DNA of 64,000 nucleotides from positions 1 through 64,000 of the forward strand of contig CALSMU010000014.1 in assembly GCA_943787535.1 (NCBI GenBank), given 5' to 3'. Every line of letters begins with the position of its first letter. Position 1 is the first letter of the stretch. A program made the position numbers and the translations under genes. The stretch is from an uncultured Flavobacteriales bacterium. Lineage in GTDB: Bacteria > Bacteroidota > Bacteroidia > Flavobacteriales_D > Parvicellaceae. Under the pieces are notes generated by a model. It searched no databases, was not told where the DNA came from, and saw nothing but the letters and a program-made list of their open reading frames with translations. Positions 10,201-17,232 of the stretch are shown here, in pieces.

Positions 10201-10826
10201 GCTTCTGCTTTAAATTTATTTACCTCTATTTTCAGTTTTCTATCTTGGACTCCTCGAATTTCAATTCCACTAATTTCAGGAATAGCTTCAATTAAATCCT
10301 CTAAGTATTCTGCTTTATTGTTGAGGTATTGAACAGGGAAATCCCCTGATAAATTCAAATTAATAATTGGCATAGCTGTTATGTCCATTTGGGCAATTGT
10401 TGGAGGTAGCGGAAGGTCTTTAGCAAATCGCTTATCCGTTTTAGCATCATTATAAGCTTCTTCTACTAAATCTTTTGCATCATCCGGCGAAACACTAAAA
10501 TCAAATTTGATGTTGATTATTCCAAAATCTTGCATTGCTGTAGATTTAATCTCATCAATTCCCGCGATTGTATTTAATTCTTTTTCAAGTGGTTTGATAA
10601 TTTTATCTCTCACAATTTCTGGAGAATTACCGGGGTAAGGAACGTTCACATAAATTTCAGGAATTTGAATTTCAGGGAATGCCTCTCTAGACATATTTTG
10701 ATATGAGCTAATACCACCAATTAGTAATATTGCCAACACAAGATAAACAGTTTTTCTATTGTTAACCGCTATAGTTGAAAGCGCAAATTCCTTGAATTTG
10801 GTCCCAATGGGTTTATTCTTTTCCAT
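7262..10826 (-). CDS. RND efflux permease (AcrB/HAE1-like), at least five frameshifts
   Basis: About 1188 codons, the usual RND length, in fragments 10826-9633, 9627-8791, 8770-8375, 8177-7995 and 7897-7262. N-terminal TM1 (TVYLVLAILLIGGISSY) is followed by the periplasmic start MSREAFPEIQIPEIYV typical of proton-driven drug exporters. TM4 reads GMLVDNGIVVVENIYRL, so the first proton-relay aspartate is present and the second is Asn where AcrB has Asp-Asp. The C-terminal half has GIISLAGIVVNNAIVLVDY and RLRPVLLTAITTILGLLPMA. It is the last gene of tetR-tolC-adaptor-RND and forms the inner-membrane pump of a tripartite exporter. Substrate unknown. Confidence 0.85.
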
Positions 10827-10849
10827 GCTATTTAATTTGTAGAGATTAG

Positions 10850-11981
10850 TTAATCTACTTTTATTTCTTCAATATCCTTTTTCAGTCCTCTTAACCCCTT
10901 GTCAACCAGTTGATCCCCATTAGAAATACCTGCTTCGATTATGGTGTAGTCTCCAGAGCTTCTTCCAAGTACAACCTCTGTTCTAATCGCTTTTCCATTC
11001 TTAATTATATATACGCTAGGGACTTCTACATCTTTACGAATTACGCTAGTCGGAACCGCTAAAGCCGATGAGTCAACATAATCTCTAATTCTAAGCACGG
11101 ACATTAAGTTCGGCACTACACCTTCTACTTTTTCAGGGACATCTATTTCTACAGTAATTGTTCTATTAACCGGGTTTACAAACTTTCCAATTCGCTTTAA
11201 TTTTAATCCAATCATTGGCTCTAGGCCTAAAGAAGGAAACCTCAACTGCGCAGCGCTATTCATATTAATTCCTCTCAAATAAGATTCAGAGATGTCTGCT
11301 TTCACACTCATTTTATCTAATGCAATTAAACGAATAATTGGAGATGCAGGGCCTGCCATTTCTCCTTGAACGGGGAATACTTGTTCCACGTAGCCGTCAA
11401 ATGGTGCTCTAACAACAAATTTACCTTGTTGTGTTTGAAGTGATTTAATTGTTTGTTCTAATGTTCTAAATTGACCTTCAGCTTGTTTTAAGTGCCAATT
11501 CTGTTCCTACACCTTTATCATACAGCGACTGTTGTTTGTCATACATATATTTAGCCAGGTCTCGTTGCTCTTCTAGCTCCTTCATGTTAGAGGAAACTAC
11601 ATCGGAATTAATTCTAGCGATAATACTTCCCTTTAAAATTTGATCTCCTTCATGAACGCTTATTTCGCTGATTAAGCCCCCAACTTCTGGAACTACAATT
11701 ACATTTTTATCGGCTTTTACGGAACCTTGAATCTCGAAATAATGTTCAAATACTTCTTCATTAACCGTTATTGCAGATACTTTTTTTACCTCCTCAATTG
11801 TAGTTGTGTCTAGCTCTGCAATTTCTTCATCCAACTCATCTAGGCGTGTTTGGAGAGTTGATAATTCGGTTACAATTGTTTTTCTTTCTCCTTTTAACTT
11901 TTCCATACCTTCTGCAGCTTCGCCGCAACTTTGGAACAAAGACACTGATAAAATTGTAAGGATTACTATATACTTTTTCAT
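10850..11981 (-). CDS. RND periplasmic adaptor (membrane fusion) lipoprotein, one frameshift
   Basis: About 377 residues: lipoprotein signal (VSLFQSC), an early coiled coil (residues about 28-60, KGERKTIVTELSTLQTRLDE), the barrel-sandwich half-motif VVPEVGGLISEISVHEGDQI, a second hairpin, then the mirrored lipoyl half in another frame (VRAPFDGYVEQVFP) and a beta-barrel domain. The reading frame shifts once near 11490. It links the RND pump to the TolC channel. It sits 24 bp upstream of the pump gene and 20 bp downstream of tolC. Confidence 0.85.
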
Positions 11982-12001
11982 TATAACTAAGGTTTAGAGT
12001 T

Positions 12002-13331
12002 CTATAATTTGTTAACTAATTTGTCGATTGCCAATTTTGCTTTTAGCACTTCATATTTGGCATTGATTAAGTTTGTTTTGGACTGTATAACCTGACTTTG
12101 TGCCTGGGTTAATTCCATTCCAGAAACTACTTTTTCTTTGAATTTTACTTCAGTCGTTCGCAAGACTTCGTTCGCGATTTCAACAGCTCTCTCTCTTGTT
12201 TTTTGCGACTCTAAAGAATTGTTATAAGCAGTTGTAGCTTGCTCCGTTTGCAGCTGAAGGCCTTCGTCTAACTGTTTGATTCTATTTTGCGTTTTTAATG
12301 TCTCAATTTTGGCTTGTTTCAATCTTGATGGTCCTTGACCGCCGCTGAAAATTGGAATGGATAAATTTAAACCCCAGATAGTTGTTGGGTACCAACTTCC
12401 ATCAGACCCAAAGAAGTTAAATTCATTCCCCATTGCAACCTGTTGATGTGAAAAGAATCCAGCTAAAGTTGGTAAATAGTCTGCTTTTTTATTCTTCACT
12501 AAAAGCTCATTAATCTTAAGTTGAGTTTGTAACATCTTATAGTCAATGTTTTCAGTCTACATTGATAGTAGAAGCAATCTCTCCTTCTAGTCCGACTAGA
12601 TAGGCGGTTAAGTCATCGGACTAGACTAATTTCTGTCTTGATTTCAATCCCCATTTGGAATTTTAGCAGCTTTTTTGCAACTATAATTTGATCGTTTACC
12701 TGCTTTAAGCCATTTTCAAGCTCCATCATAGATAGCTCTAATTGGAGTGAGGCACTTGGCTCCAAGACTTTCTCATTAATTAAAATTTTAGTGTCATCAT
12801 ATATGTCGTTTAATCATAATTAAGCTTGAATCCATTGCCTCTAATGTTAGCTTGCAAAACCACAACGGTGAAATATGCTTCAGACACCGCCGCTTTAATC
12901 TCTAGTTCGGATTTTTCTACCATTTGAATTGAAATATCCTTGTAGGTTCTAGAGGCTTGAAGACCAACTAAGTAATTTCCACTAAAAATTAATTGTGAAA
13001 CTTGCAATGTCCCATTTAAGTTGAAATCTGTTCCAAATTTCACCGGTAATAATAAGTCTGGAGGGGCTGTAGGATCAAATGAACTTGCTGGTATAAGCGA
13101 AGTTGGAACATCTAAAAAATTCTGAAATCCGACAGAGCCCGATATTTGCGGTAGCCCTGTTGCCGTTGTTTCTTTAATTTTTTGTTGTGCAATCTCAACG
13201 TCTAACAAGGAGTTTTTTACCTGTATGTTGTTTTGAATCGCATAGTCTTTGGCTTGTTTTAGACTATAGGAAACTTGCCCAATTAAACTATAACCATTTA
13301 GCATGACTAATGCTATTATCAGTTTTTTCAT
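12002..13331 (-). CDS. TolC-family outer membrane efflux channel, about three frameshifts
   Basis: About 443 codons, right for TolC. Signal peptide (LVMLNGYSLIGQ) then SLKQAKDYAIQNNIQVKNS, the usual first helical repeat. Middle segments sit in different frames: DTKILINEKVLEPSASLQLE near 12760, SDDLTAYLVGLEGEIAST near 12590, and ENIDYKMLQTQLKINELL from 12555. The second half has GLNLSIPIFSGGQG, the hallmark second-repeat strand. Shifts lie near 12805, 12617 and 12557. The ATG overlaps the stop of the upstream tetR gene by 4 bp, so the regulator and the pump are translated from one message. Confidence 0.85.
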
Positions 13332-13963
13332 ATTATATCTGAATTCGTTTTGTTAAACATTTGTTGCATATACTCAACCCCTTTTTTATTCGTAATACCC
13401 CGCAGATGATAACGAGCAACTTCTATGTGGGTTTCTTTGAAAGAATGTTTGCTTAATGAGTACAGAGGAGAATCAAAGATTGAATTAATTAGCGTTACAT
13501 AAATTCTTGCAACTAGCTCTGGGTTCATGTTTTTTCTGTATAAATCTTGTTTTATTCCTTCTTCAAGGTTTTCCTTAATTTGGTTATGAATAAATACAGA
13601 TTTGTGTTCTTCCATTATTGCCCAAGCTTCAGGATAGTATTTTTGCATATCGAAAATTACGGCGGGTTGAATACTTTTTAATTTTTCACTAATCATTGTG
13701 TTGATTGCAAAAATCTTATCGATTGCATTCCCCTTGGCTTTGTGCATTTCGGATAACAAGGCTTCTTCATCATCGATTACTAATTGTACGGCCTTTGATA
13801 CCAATTCTTTTTTGTCAGAAGCGTATTTGTAGAGTGTTTTTTTTGAAACTCCCAATTGACGAGCAATTTCGTCCATGGTTAGACTTTTAATTCCTAGCCT
13901 CATAAAAAGCTGAGCAACGGAGCCAATAAGCTCAAGCTCTTTTCTTTTATCTTGCGTCATCAT
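13328..13963 (-). CDS. TetR/AcrR family repressor of the efflux operon
   Basis: About 211 residues from ATG 13963 (or 13960). The N-terminal helix-turn-helix is LGIKSLTMDEIARQLGVSKK followed by TLYKYASDKKEL; the C-terminal ligand domain is variable as usual. It is first in the tetR-tolC-adaptor-RND operon and overlaps tolC by 4 bp, so it probably represses this efflux system. A TAnnTTTG box ends 1 nt upstream of the ATG pair, and an 11-bp imperfect inverted repeat lies 13-50 bp further upstream. An upstream extension to 14008 is open but would cover the promoter, so it is rejected. Confidence 0.85.
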   Translation of the reverse strand: MMTQDKRKELELIGSVAQLFMRLGIKSLTMDEIARQLGVSKKTLYKYASDKKELVSKAVQLVIDDEEALLSEMHKAKGNAIDKIFAINTMISEKLKSIQPAVIFDMQKYYPEAWAIMEEHKSVFIHNQIKENLEEGIKQDLYRKNMNPELVARIYVTLINSIFDSPLYSLSKHSFKETHIEVARYHLRGITNKKGVEYMQQMFNKTNSDII

Positions 13964-13964
13964 G

Positions 13965-14022
13965 CAAAAGTAATCACATTTTACACACGGGAAACGTTTT
14001 ACTCGCAAAAAGTTTCTCGTGT
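13965..14022 (-). promoter_or_regulatory. Promoter and candidate TetR operator of the efflux operon
   Basis: Minus-strand -7 box TACTTTTG is at 13965-13972, one base before ATGATG of tetR. Behind it is the inverted repeat ACACGGGAAAC (13985-13995) / GTTTCTCGTGT (14012-14022), 10 of 11 positions pairing, 16-nt spacer. The proximal arm covers the expected -33 region, the right place for a repressor to block RNA polymerase. The position of the -7 box implies a leaderless or nearly leaderless message. The link to this TetR is inferred from position. Confidence 0.55.
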
Positions 14023-14070
14023 ATTCGTCAAAATAGGAAAAACCACCTATGAATTAAGAAAATTGTTTGA

Positions 14071-14643
14071 TTAGAATGATATAATGTCGTTATGAACTCC
14101 GCCTAATTTTTTACGTAGGGCAACAACCGCATAGCGTTTTTTGGAAATTAGCGTATTTATTGGAAGACCTGTTCGTTTGGAGATATCTTTAAAAGAGTTC
14201 CCGTCCATTTCATGAGACATAAATACATCCTTTTGATCTTTCGGTAGTTCATTTAACACTTCATTTAATTTTTCCCAAAACTGACTTTTTGAAAATATAG
14301 TGTCTGGGGTATCGCCGTAATCAGCATAATTATCTTCAAAATTATTTCCACTTTCGTCCTCTTGGTTTAATTCAGAAAAGTTAACGTTCTTTTTCTTTCT
14401 GTAGAGATCCGTTATTTTGTTTTTGGCAACGGTAAATAACCAGGATGATGTTTTTTCAATTTTTTCTAAATCACGGTAAAAAGAGATAAATTGAAAAAAC
14501 ACATCTTGTAAAATATCTTCTGCATCGATTTCAGTTTTTACTCTTTTACGAATAAATCCAAATAGTTTGCCACGTTCTTTTTCGAACTTTTCTTTTATTT
14601 CTTTATTTCTGCCTTCTGCGGAAAGCGCTGCTAATAATATCAT
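14071..14643 (-). CDS. ECF-type RNA polymerase sigma factor
   Basis: 190 residues. Region 2 reads DAEDILQDVFFQFISFYRDL followed by WLFTVAKNKITDLYRKKK, and region 4 reads LNELPKDQKDVFMSHEMDG then SFKDISKRTGLPINTLISKK with the DNA-binding helix-turn-helix. Linker residues 85-115 are acidic. No anti-sigma gene is adjacent: the neighbours are tetR downstream and marR upstream. Regulon unknown. Confidence 0.85.
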   Translation of the reverse strand: MILLAALSAEGRNKEIKEKFEKERGKLFGFIRKRVKTEIDAEDILQDVFFQFISFYRDLEKIEKTSSWLFTVAKNKITDLYRKKKNVNFSELNQEDESGNNFEDNYADYGDTPDTIFSKSQFWEKLNEVLNELPKDQKDVFMSHEMDGNSFKDISKRTGLPINTLISKKRYAVVALRKKLGGVHNDIISF

Positions 14644-14687
14644 GATTACAAATTAATAGACGTACAAATTTACTAAATATTGTTAGA

Positions 14688-15140
14688 TTATAAGTTTTTT
14701 CTAATCTCATCAAGAATAGCGTTCAGCTTAATGGCGTCTGCATCGGAAATATTTCCAATTACCTTTTCCAAGACTGCAAGGTCATTGTCTGAAATCTCTA
14801 ATAAGGCTAAGCCTGAGTTACTAATGGTAATATCTTTTTGCCTGCGGTCAAATTTACATTCTTTTCTTAGTATTAGTTTTTTTCTTTTTAGCCGATCAAT
14901 TATTCTGCTCACATCTGAATTTTTGTCTAACATCCGCTCTTTAATCAGTCCTATAGAGGCTGAATTTGGATGTTGGCCACGTAAGATTCTCAAAACGTTA
15001 TATTGTTGCAAGGAAATATCGTGTTTTTTAAACATTTCCCCTAATTTGTTCGTGATAGCTAATTGGGTGAATTGTAAATTGACTATAGCCTTATGCTTCT
15101 CGTTTCTGAAGCTGCTTTGTATTTCATCTTCGATTTTCAT
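14688..15140 (-). CDS. MarR family transcriptional regulator
   Basis: 150 residues with the MarR winged helix: ISLQQYNVLRILRG, a recognition helix in DVSRIIDRLKRKKLILRKE, and the wing around FDRRQKDITISNSG. The DRR signature of the wing is present. It follows the CDGSH gene by 25 bp on the same strand, so the two are likely co-transcribed. The 34-bp palindrome at 15439-15472 in the shared promoter is the likely operator, since MarR dimers bind palindromes with a TTGCAA-like core. Confidence 0.85.
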   Translation of the reverse strand: MKIEDEIQSSFRNEKHKAIVNLQFTQLAITNKLGEMFKKHDISLQQYNVLRILRGQHPNSASIGLIKERMLDKNSDVSRIIDRLKRKKLILRKECKFDRRQKDITISNSGLALLEISDNDLAVLEKVIGNISDADAIKLNAILDEIRKNL

Positions 15141-15165
15141 CTCGATTAAATCTCAACACGAATTT

Positions 15166-15402
15166 TTATAACTTAGCGTGCGAACCATCACAAAAAGAAC
15201 CATTTTCTGAATGCTTACAACCACACCAAGCCACGGTTTTTGTTTCGGTCATCTCTTCTATTTTTGGCGTAAATGCTGAACCTTTGTGAGATCCGTCACA
15301 ATAGGGTTGGCTGTTGCTTTCTCCGCAAGAACACCATGCGTATTTACCGGGTGTAACTTCCATTACAAACGGTGCTTTCTGTGCTATTTTTGGCTTACTC
15401 AT
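15166..15402 (-). CDS. Double CDGSH iron-sulfur domain protein
   Basis: 78 residues with two CDGSH cluster-binding motifs: CSCGESNSQPYCDGSH (residues about 23-38) and CGCKHSENGSFCDGSH (about 59-74). Each can hold a [2Fe-2S] cluster with 3-Cys/1-His ligation as in mitoNEET-like proteins. No signal peptide or membrane anchor. Bacterial homologues are linked to iron, redox or electron transfer roles, but no specific function is known. It is first in the CDGSH-marR operon. Confidence 0.9.
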   Translation of the reverse strand: MSKPKIAQKAPFVMEVTPGKYAWCSCGESNSQPYCDGSHKGSAFTPKIEEMTETKTVAWCGCKHSENGSFCDGSHAKL

Positions 15403-15427
15403 AATTTTATATTTTCGTTAGTTGTAA

Positions 15428-15472
15428 CAAATTTACGCATAAACTTTATATGTTGCAACATATAAAGTTTAT
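15428..15472 (-). promoter_or_regulatory. CDGSH-marR promoter with 34-bp perfect palindromic operator
   Basis: Minus-strand -7 box TAAATTTG is at 15428-15435, 25 nt before the CDGSH ATG. A 34-bp sequence (15439-15472) equals its own reverse complement and is centred on TATGTTGCAACATA. The central TTG lies 20 nt from the -7 box and serves as the -33 element, so the palindrome covers the RNA polymerase site. This is the expected layout for autorepression by the downstream MarR protein. Confidence 0.7.
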
Positions 15473-15558
15473 TGTTTGCTAATAGACCTGTTTTATTGCC
15501 TTTATACAAAGGGAATTGAAATGGAGGTGAGATAATTAAATGAGGGGCAAAAACAAAT

Positions 15559-15603
15559 AAAAAAACCCTAGCCAACTATTATAGAGTTGATTAGGGTTTT
15601 TTT
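15559..15603. terminator. Bidirectional terminator-like hairpin in an intergenic region
   Basis: AAAAAACCCTAGCCAACT pairs with AGTTGATTAGGGTTTTTT with two wobble positions and a short loop. It is flanked by A and T tracts, so it could terminate on either strand. No annotated gene ends here: the CDGSH gene reads away from it and the next plus gene starts 100 bp later. Confidence 0.6.
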
Positions 15604-15702
15604 GTACGGAGATGATTGTATTGTCGAACCAAATCATTTCTTGAATTTTAGTGTGCAGACAATAATAAGTTTGAAATAGTCGTTTAAGGGAAAACCATTT
15701 AT

Positions 15703-16023
15703 ATGAAAACTTCTTTTTTTATTTTCGGACTTCTTTTTTCTGCAATAGCGTATTCTCAAGAAACTTGTAAAGCGAGAATCACAGAACCTTCCGATAAATA
15801 TCAACTGCAAGCACAATTCACTTGTAAGCCTGAAAACTTTTCGTTTACGCTACAAGATAAGTTGGGGACTGAAATCTTTAGAACTGACAATCCAGATTTT
15901 ATATGGGATGAAAAGACAAAAGATAGAACAATAGCAGAGAATGGTATCTATAACTACACTCTTAAATGTTGTTTTGATGAAGAGGCTATTAAATTATCAG
16001 GACAAGTAACTTTGAGACGTTAG
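15703..16023 (+). CDS. Small secreted protein of unknown function
   Basis: 106 residues with a signal peptide (FIFGLLFSAIAYSQ). The mature part has four cysteines (ETCKA, FTCKP and an adjacent pair in LKCC) and a beta-rich, Ig-like pattern near the end (ENGIYNYTLKCCFDE). Probably periplasmic or extracellular with disulfides. I do not recognise the family. It faces the tRNA-Leu gene and shares a two-way terminator with it. Confidence 0.6.
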   Translation: MKTSFFIFGLLFSAIAYSQETCKARITEPSDKYQLQAQFTCKPENFSFTLQDKLGTEIFRTDNPDFIWDEKTKDRTIAENGIYNYTLKCCFDEEAIKLSGQVTLRR

Positions 16024-16046
16024 CTGTAGCTTTCAACAAGACACAA

Positions 16047-16079
16047 AAAAGCCCTGCAACTTTACGTTACAGGGCTTTT
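16047..16079. terminator. Terminator shared by the small secreted gene and tRNA-Leu(TAA)
   Basis: AAAAGCCCTGCAAC (16047-16060) pairs with GTTACAGGGCTTTT (16066-16079), 13 of 14. The minus strand continues with TTTTTT directly after the stem, ending the tRNA-Leu unit; the plus strand ends the upstream secreted-protein gene. Confidence 0.8.
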
Positions 16080-16080
16080 G

Positions 16081-16164
16081 TACTCGAGGCGGGACTTGAA
16101 CCCGCACGTCCCAAAGGACACAAGATTTTAAGTCTTGCGTGTCTACCAATTCCACCACTCGAGC
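16081..16164 (-). tRNA. tRNA-Leu(TAA)
   Basis: 84-nt class II tRNA on the minus strand beginning GCTCGAGTGGTGGAATTGGT. Anticodon arm CAAGA-CTTAAAA-TCTTG gives anticodon TAA. The long variable arm TGTCCTTTGGGACG and T arm GCGGGTTCAAGTCCCGC are complete. The acceptor pairs GCTCGAG with CTCGAGT (first pair G-T). CCA is not encoded. It is the last element of a transcription unit with a promoter at 16336-16364. Confidence 0.95.
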
Positions 16165-16169
16165 ATCAT

Positions 16170-16221
16170 CATCGACCGAAGTCGATGAATCTCACAATAA
16201 TGTCTTAACGGACGTTAAGAC
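16170..16221. other. Two perfect hairpins upstream of tRNA-Leu
   Basis: CATCGAC-CGAA-GTCGATG (16170-16187) and GTCTTAACG-GA-CGTTAAGAC (16202-16221). Both lie in the precursor 5' of tRNA-Leu on the minus strand. They may be processing structures between the tRNA-like element and the tRNA. Confidence 0.5.
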
Positions 16222-16229
16222 TTGTGGTT

Positions 16230-16300
16230 TGGCGTGCTAATAAAGAGAATCGAACTCAAACACCGTTAGATGCCTTACCAAAGTACTGCATGTATTTCAA
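16230..16300 (-). pseudogene. Degenerate tRNA-like element
   Basis: Minus-strand text GTACTTTGGTAAGGCATC resembles a tRNA D arm, and TTTGAGTTCGATTCTC resembles a T arm (loop TTCGATT), followed by a 3' part ending CACGCCA. The anticodon arm seems missing between ATCTAACGG and the T arm, and stem pairing is poor. I read it as a decayed tRNA or tRNA-like leader in the same transcript as tRNA-Leu. Identity cannot be assigned. Confidence 0.35.
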
Positions 16301-16335
16301 GCTAAATAGCGGAAACTTTTTTCCTTTAGCGGCTG

Positions 16336-16364
16336 CAAATATAGAAACTTAATTCTTTCTGCAA
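16336..16364 (-). promoter_or_regulatory. Promoter of the tRNA-Leu(TAA) transcription unit
   Basis: On the minus strand TTG (16364-16362), an 18-nt spacer and TATATTTG (16343-16336) match the Bacteroidota -33/-7 consensus exactly. It would start transcription near 16330 and read through the tRNA-like element, the two hairpins and tRNA-Leu to the terminator at 16079-16047. Confidence 0.7.
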
Positions 16365-16474
16365 AATGAAAAGAAAGGTTTTAAACCTAACGACTTAAGT
16401 TGATCTATCTTTAGAAGGTTTTTAGATTTTTTTTCATATATTGTTAAATATAATAAATCGTAAAAAACATAACC

Positions 16475-16681
16475 ATGAAAAGAGCCCTGTTAATTGTAGT
16501 GGTAGCTTTAGGAGCTGTTGCTTTCTCATCTTGCAAGAAAACGTATTCTTGTGATTGCACACATTATATTACTGGAGAAATGGAAGTGAGAACGGAAAAA
16601 GGATTTGACGAACAAGGAGCATGTGAGACTGCTGAAAATGCCGTCCTAGGTGTTTCTGAATGGGAGTGCGTTCCTCAGTAA
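16475..16681 (+). CDS. Small cysteine-containing lipoprotein
   Basis: 68 residues with a lipoprotein signal peptide (VALGAVAFSSC) and a short mature domain holding further cysteines in SCDCTHY, GACETAE and WECVPQ, probably two disulfides. Common as an orphan family in Bacteroidota; function unknown. The stop is followed by a weak AACCCC/GGGGTT hairpin with a T run (about 16696-16732). Confidence 0.6.
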   Translation: MKRALLIVVVALGAVAFSSCKKTYSCDCTHYITGEMEVRTEKGFDEQGACETAENAVLGVSEWECVPQ

Positions 16682-16750
16682 GAACACACAAAATAACCCC
16701 GGATTTACATGGGTTTCTGTTAGGGGTTTTTAAAAACACAATAATTAGCT

Positions 16751-16779
16751 TTGTATTTCTAAAAGCGTTCTTATATTTG
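16751..16779 (+). promoter_or_regulatory. Promoter of tRNA-Gly
   Basis: TTG (16751-16753), 18-nt spacer, TATATTTG (16772-16779). This is a full match to the Bacteroidota consensus, 14 nt upstream of the tRNA. Confidence 0.75.
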
Positions 16780-16793
16780 CACGCACTTTAAAA

Positions 16794-16866
16794 GCGGGTG
16801 TAGCTCAGTGATTAGAGCACCACCTTGCCAAGGTGGGGGTCGAGGGTTTGAATCCCTTCACCCGCT
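16794..16866 (+). tRNA. tRNA-Gly(GCC)
   Basis: 73-nt tRNA starting GCGGGTGTAGCTCAGTGATT. Anticodon arm CCACC-TTGCCAA-GGTGG gives anticodon GCC. T arm GAGGGTTTGAATCCCTT. Acceptor GCGGGTG pairs with CACCCGC, discriminator T. CCA not encoded. Confidence 0.95.
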
Positions 16867-16908
16867 CAACCAAAAAAAGCATCAAATTATTGATGCTTTT
16901 TTTGGTTG
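16867..16908 (+). terminator. Terminator after tRNA-Gly
   Basis: Perfect 19-bp stem with a 4-nt loop: CAACCAAAAAAAGCATCAA against its complement, ending in TTTTTTTGGTTG. It starts directly after the tRNA discriminator base. Confidence 0.85.
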
Positions 16909-17009
16909 TAATCGATTTACTGGGAAACCTGATACTCGATTAGTAATCAATAGTTGTGTAGTTTATTTTATAAAAATGAATAACTTGCGCCGACCTTTGC
17001 AAACATTTT

Positions 17010-17084
17010 CGGGGTGTAGCTTAGTCCGGTTAAAGTGCGCGTCTGGGGGGCGCGAGATCGGAGGTTCGAATCCTCTCACCCCGA
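17010..17084 (+). tRNA. tRNA-Pro(GGG)
   Basis: 75-nt tRNA beginning CGGGGTGTAGCTTAGTCCGG. Anticodon arm CGCGT-CTGGGGG-GCGCG gives anticodon GGG. T arm GGAGGTTCGAATCCTCT. Acceptor CGGGGTG pairs with CACCCCG, discriminator A. A GACCTTTG sequence at about 16992 is a near match to a -7 box. Confidence 0.95.
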
Positions 17085-17088
17085 CTTT

Positions 17089-17108
17089 AGCCCGTCTTTT
17101 GATGGGCT
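17089..17108 (+). terminator. Terminator after tRNA-Pro
   Basis: AGCCCGTC-TTTT-GATGGGCT hairpin with one G-T pair followed by TCTTTG, 4 nt after the tRNA. The remaining bases up to the mutS stop at 17233 show nothing else. Confidence 0.6.
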
Positions 17109-17232
17109 TCTTTGTTATTTGCACCTTTCTGTATCAATTTTGAGTCGAAGCCAATCACAAGCAACAGCGCAATAACCGAGTTACTTTGCTTTTTTGCAAA
17201 GAAATAATTTTAACATAATAGCGAGTTTCACA

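Noticed and set aside
12586..12625. Inverted repeat TCTAGTCCGA / TCGGACTAGA inside tolC
   Set aside because: Both arms are explained by the TolC codons for LVRSDDLTAYLVGLEG once the frame is corrected, and the neighbouring shifts are likely sequence errors. No regulatory reading is needed.
2713..13331. Programmed ribosomal frameshifting in the eight broken genes
   Set aside because: There are many shifts in both directions in unrelated genes, with no slippery heptamer plus downstream structure, and several sit in ordinary homopolymers.
16808..17143. ORF spanning two tRNA genes
   Set aside because: It covers tRNA-Gly, its terminator and tRNA-Pro, so it is a chance open frame.
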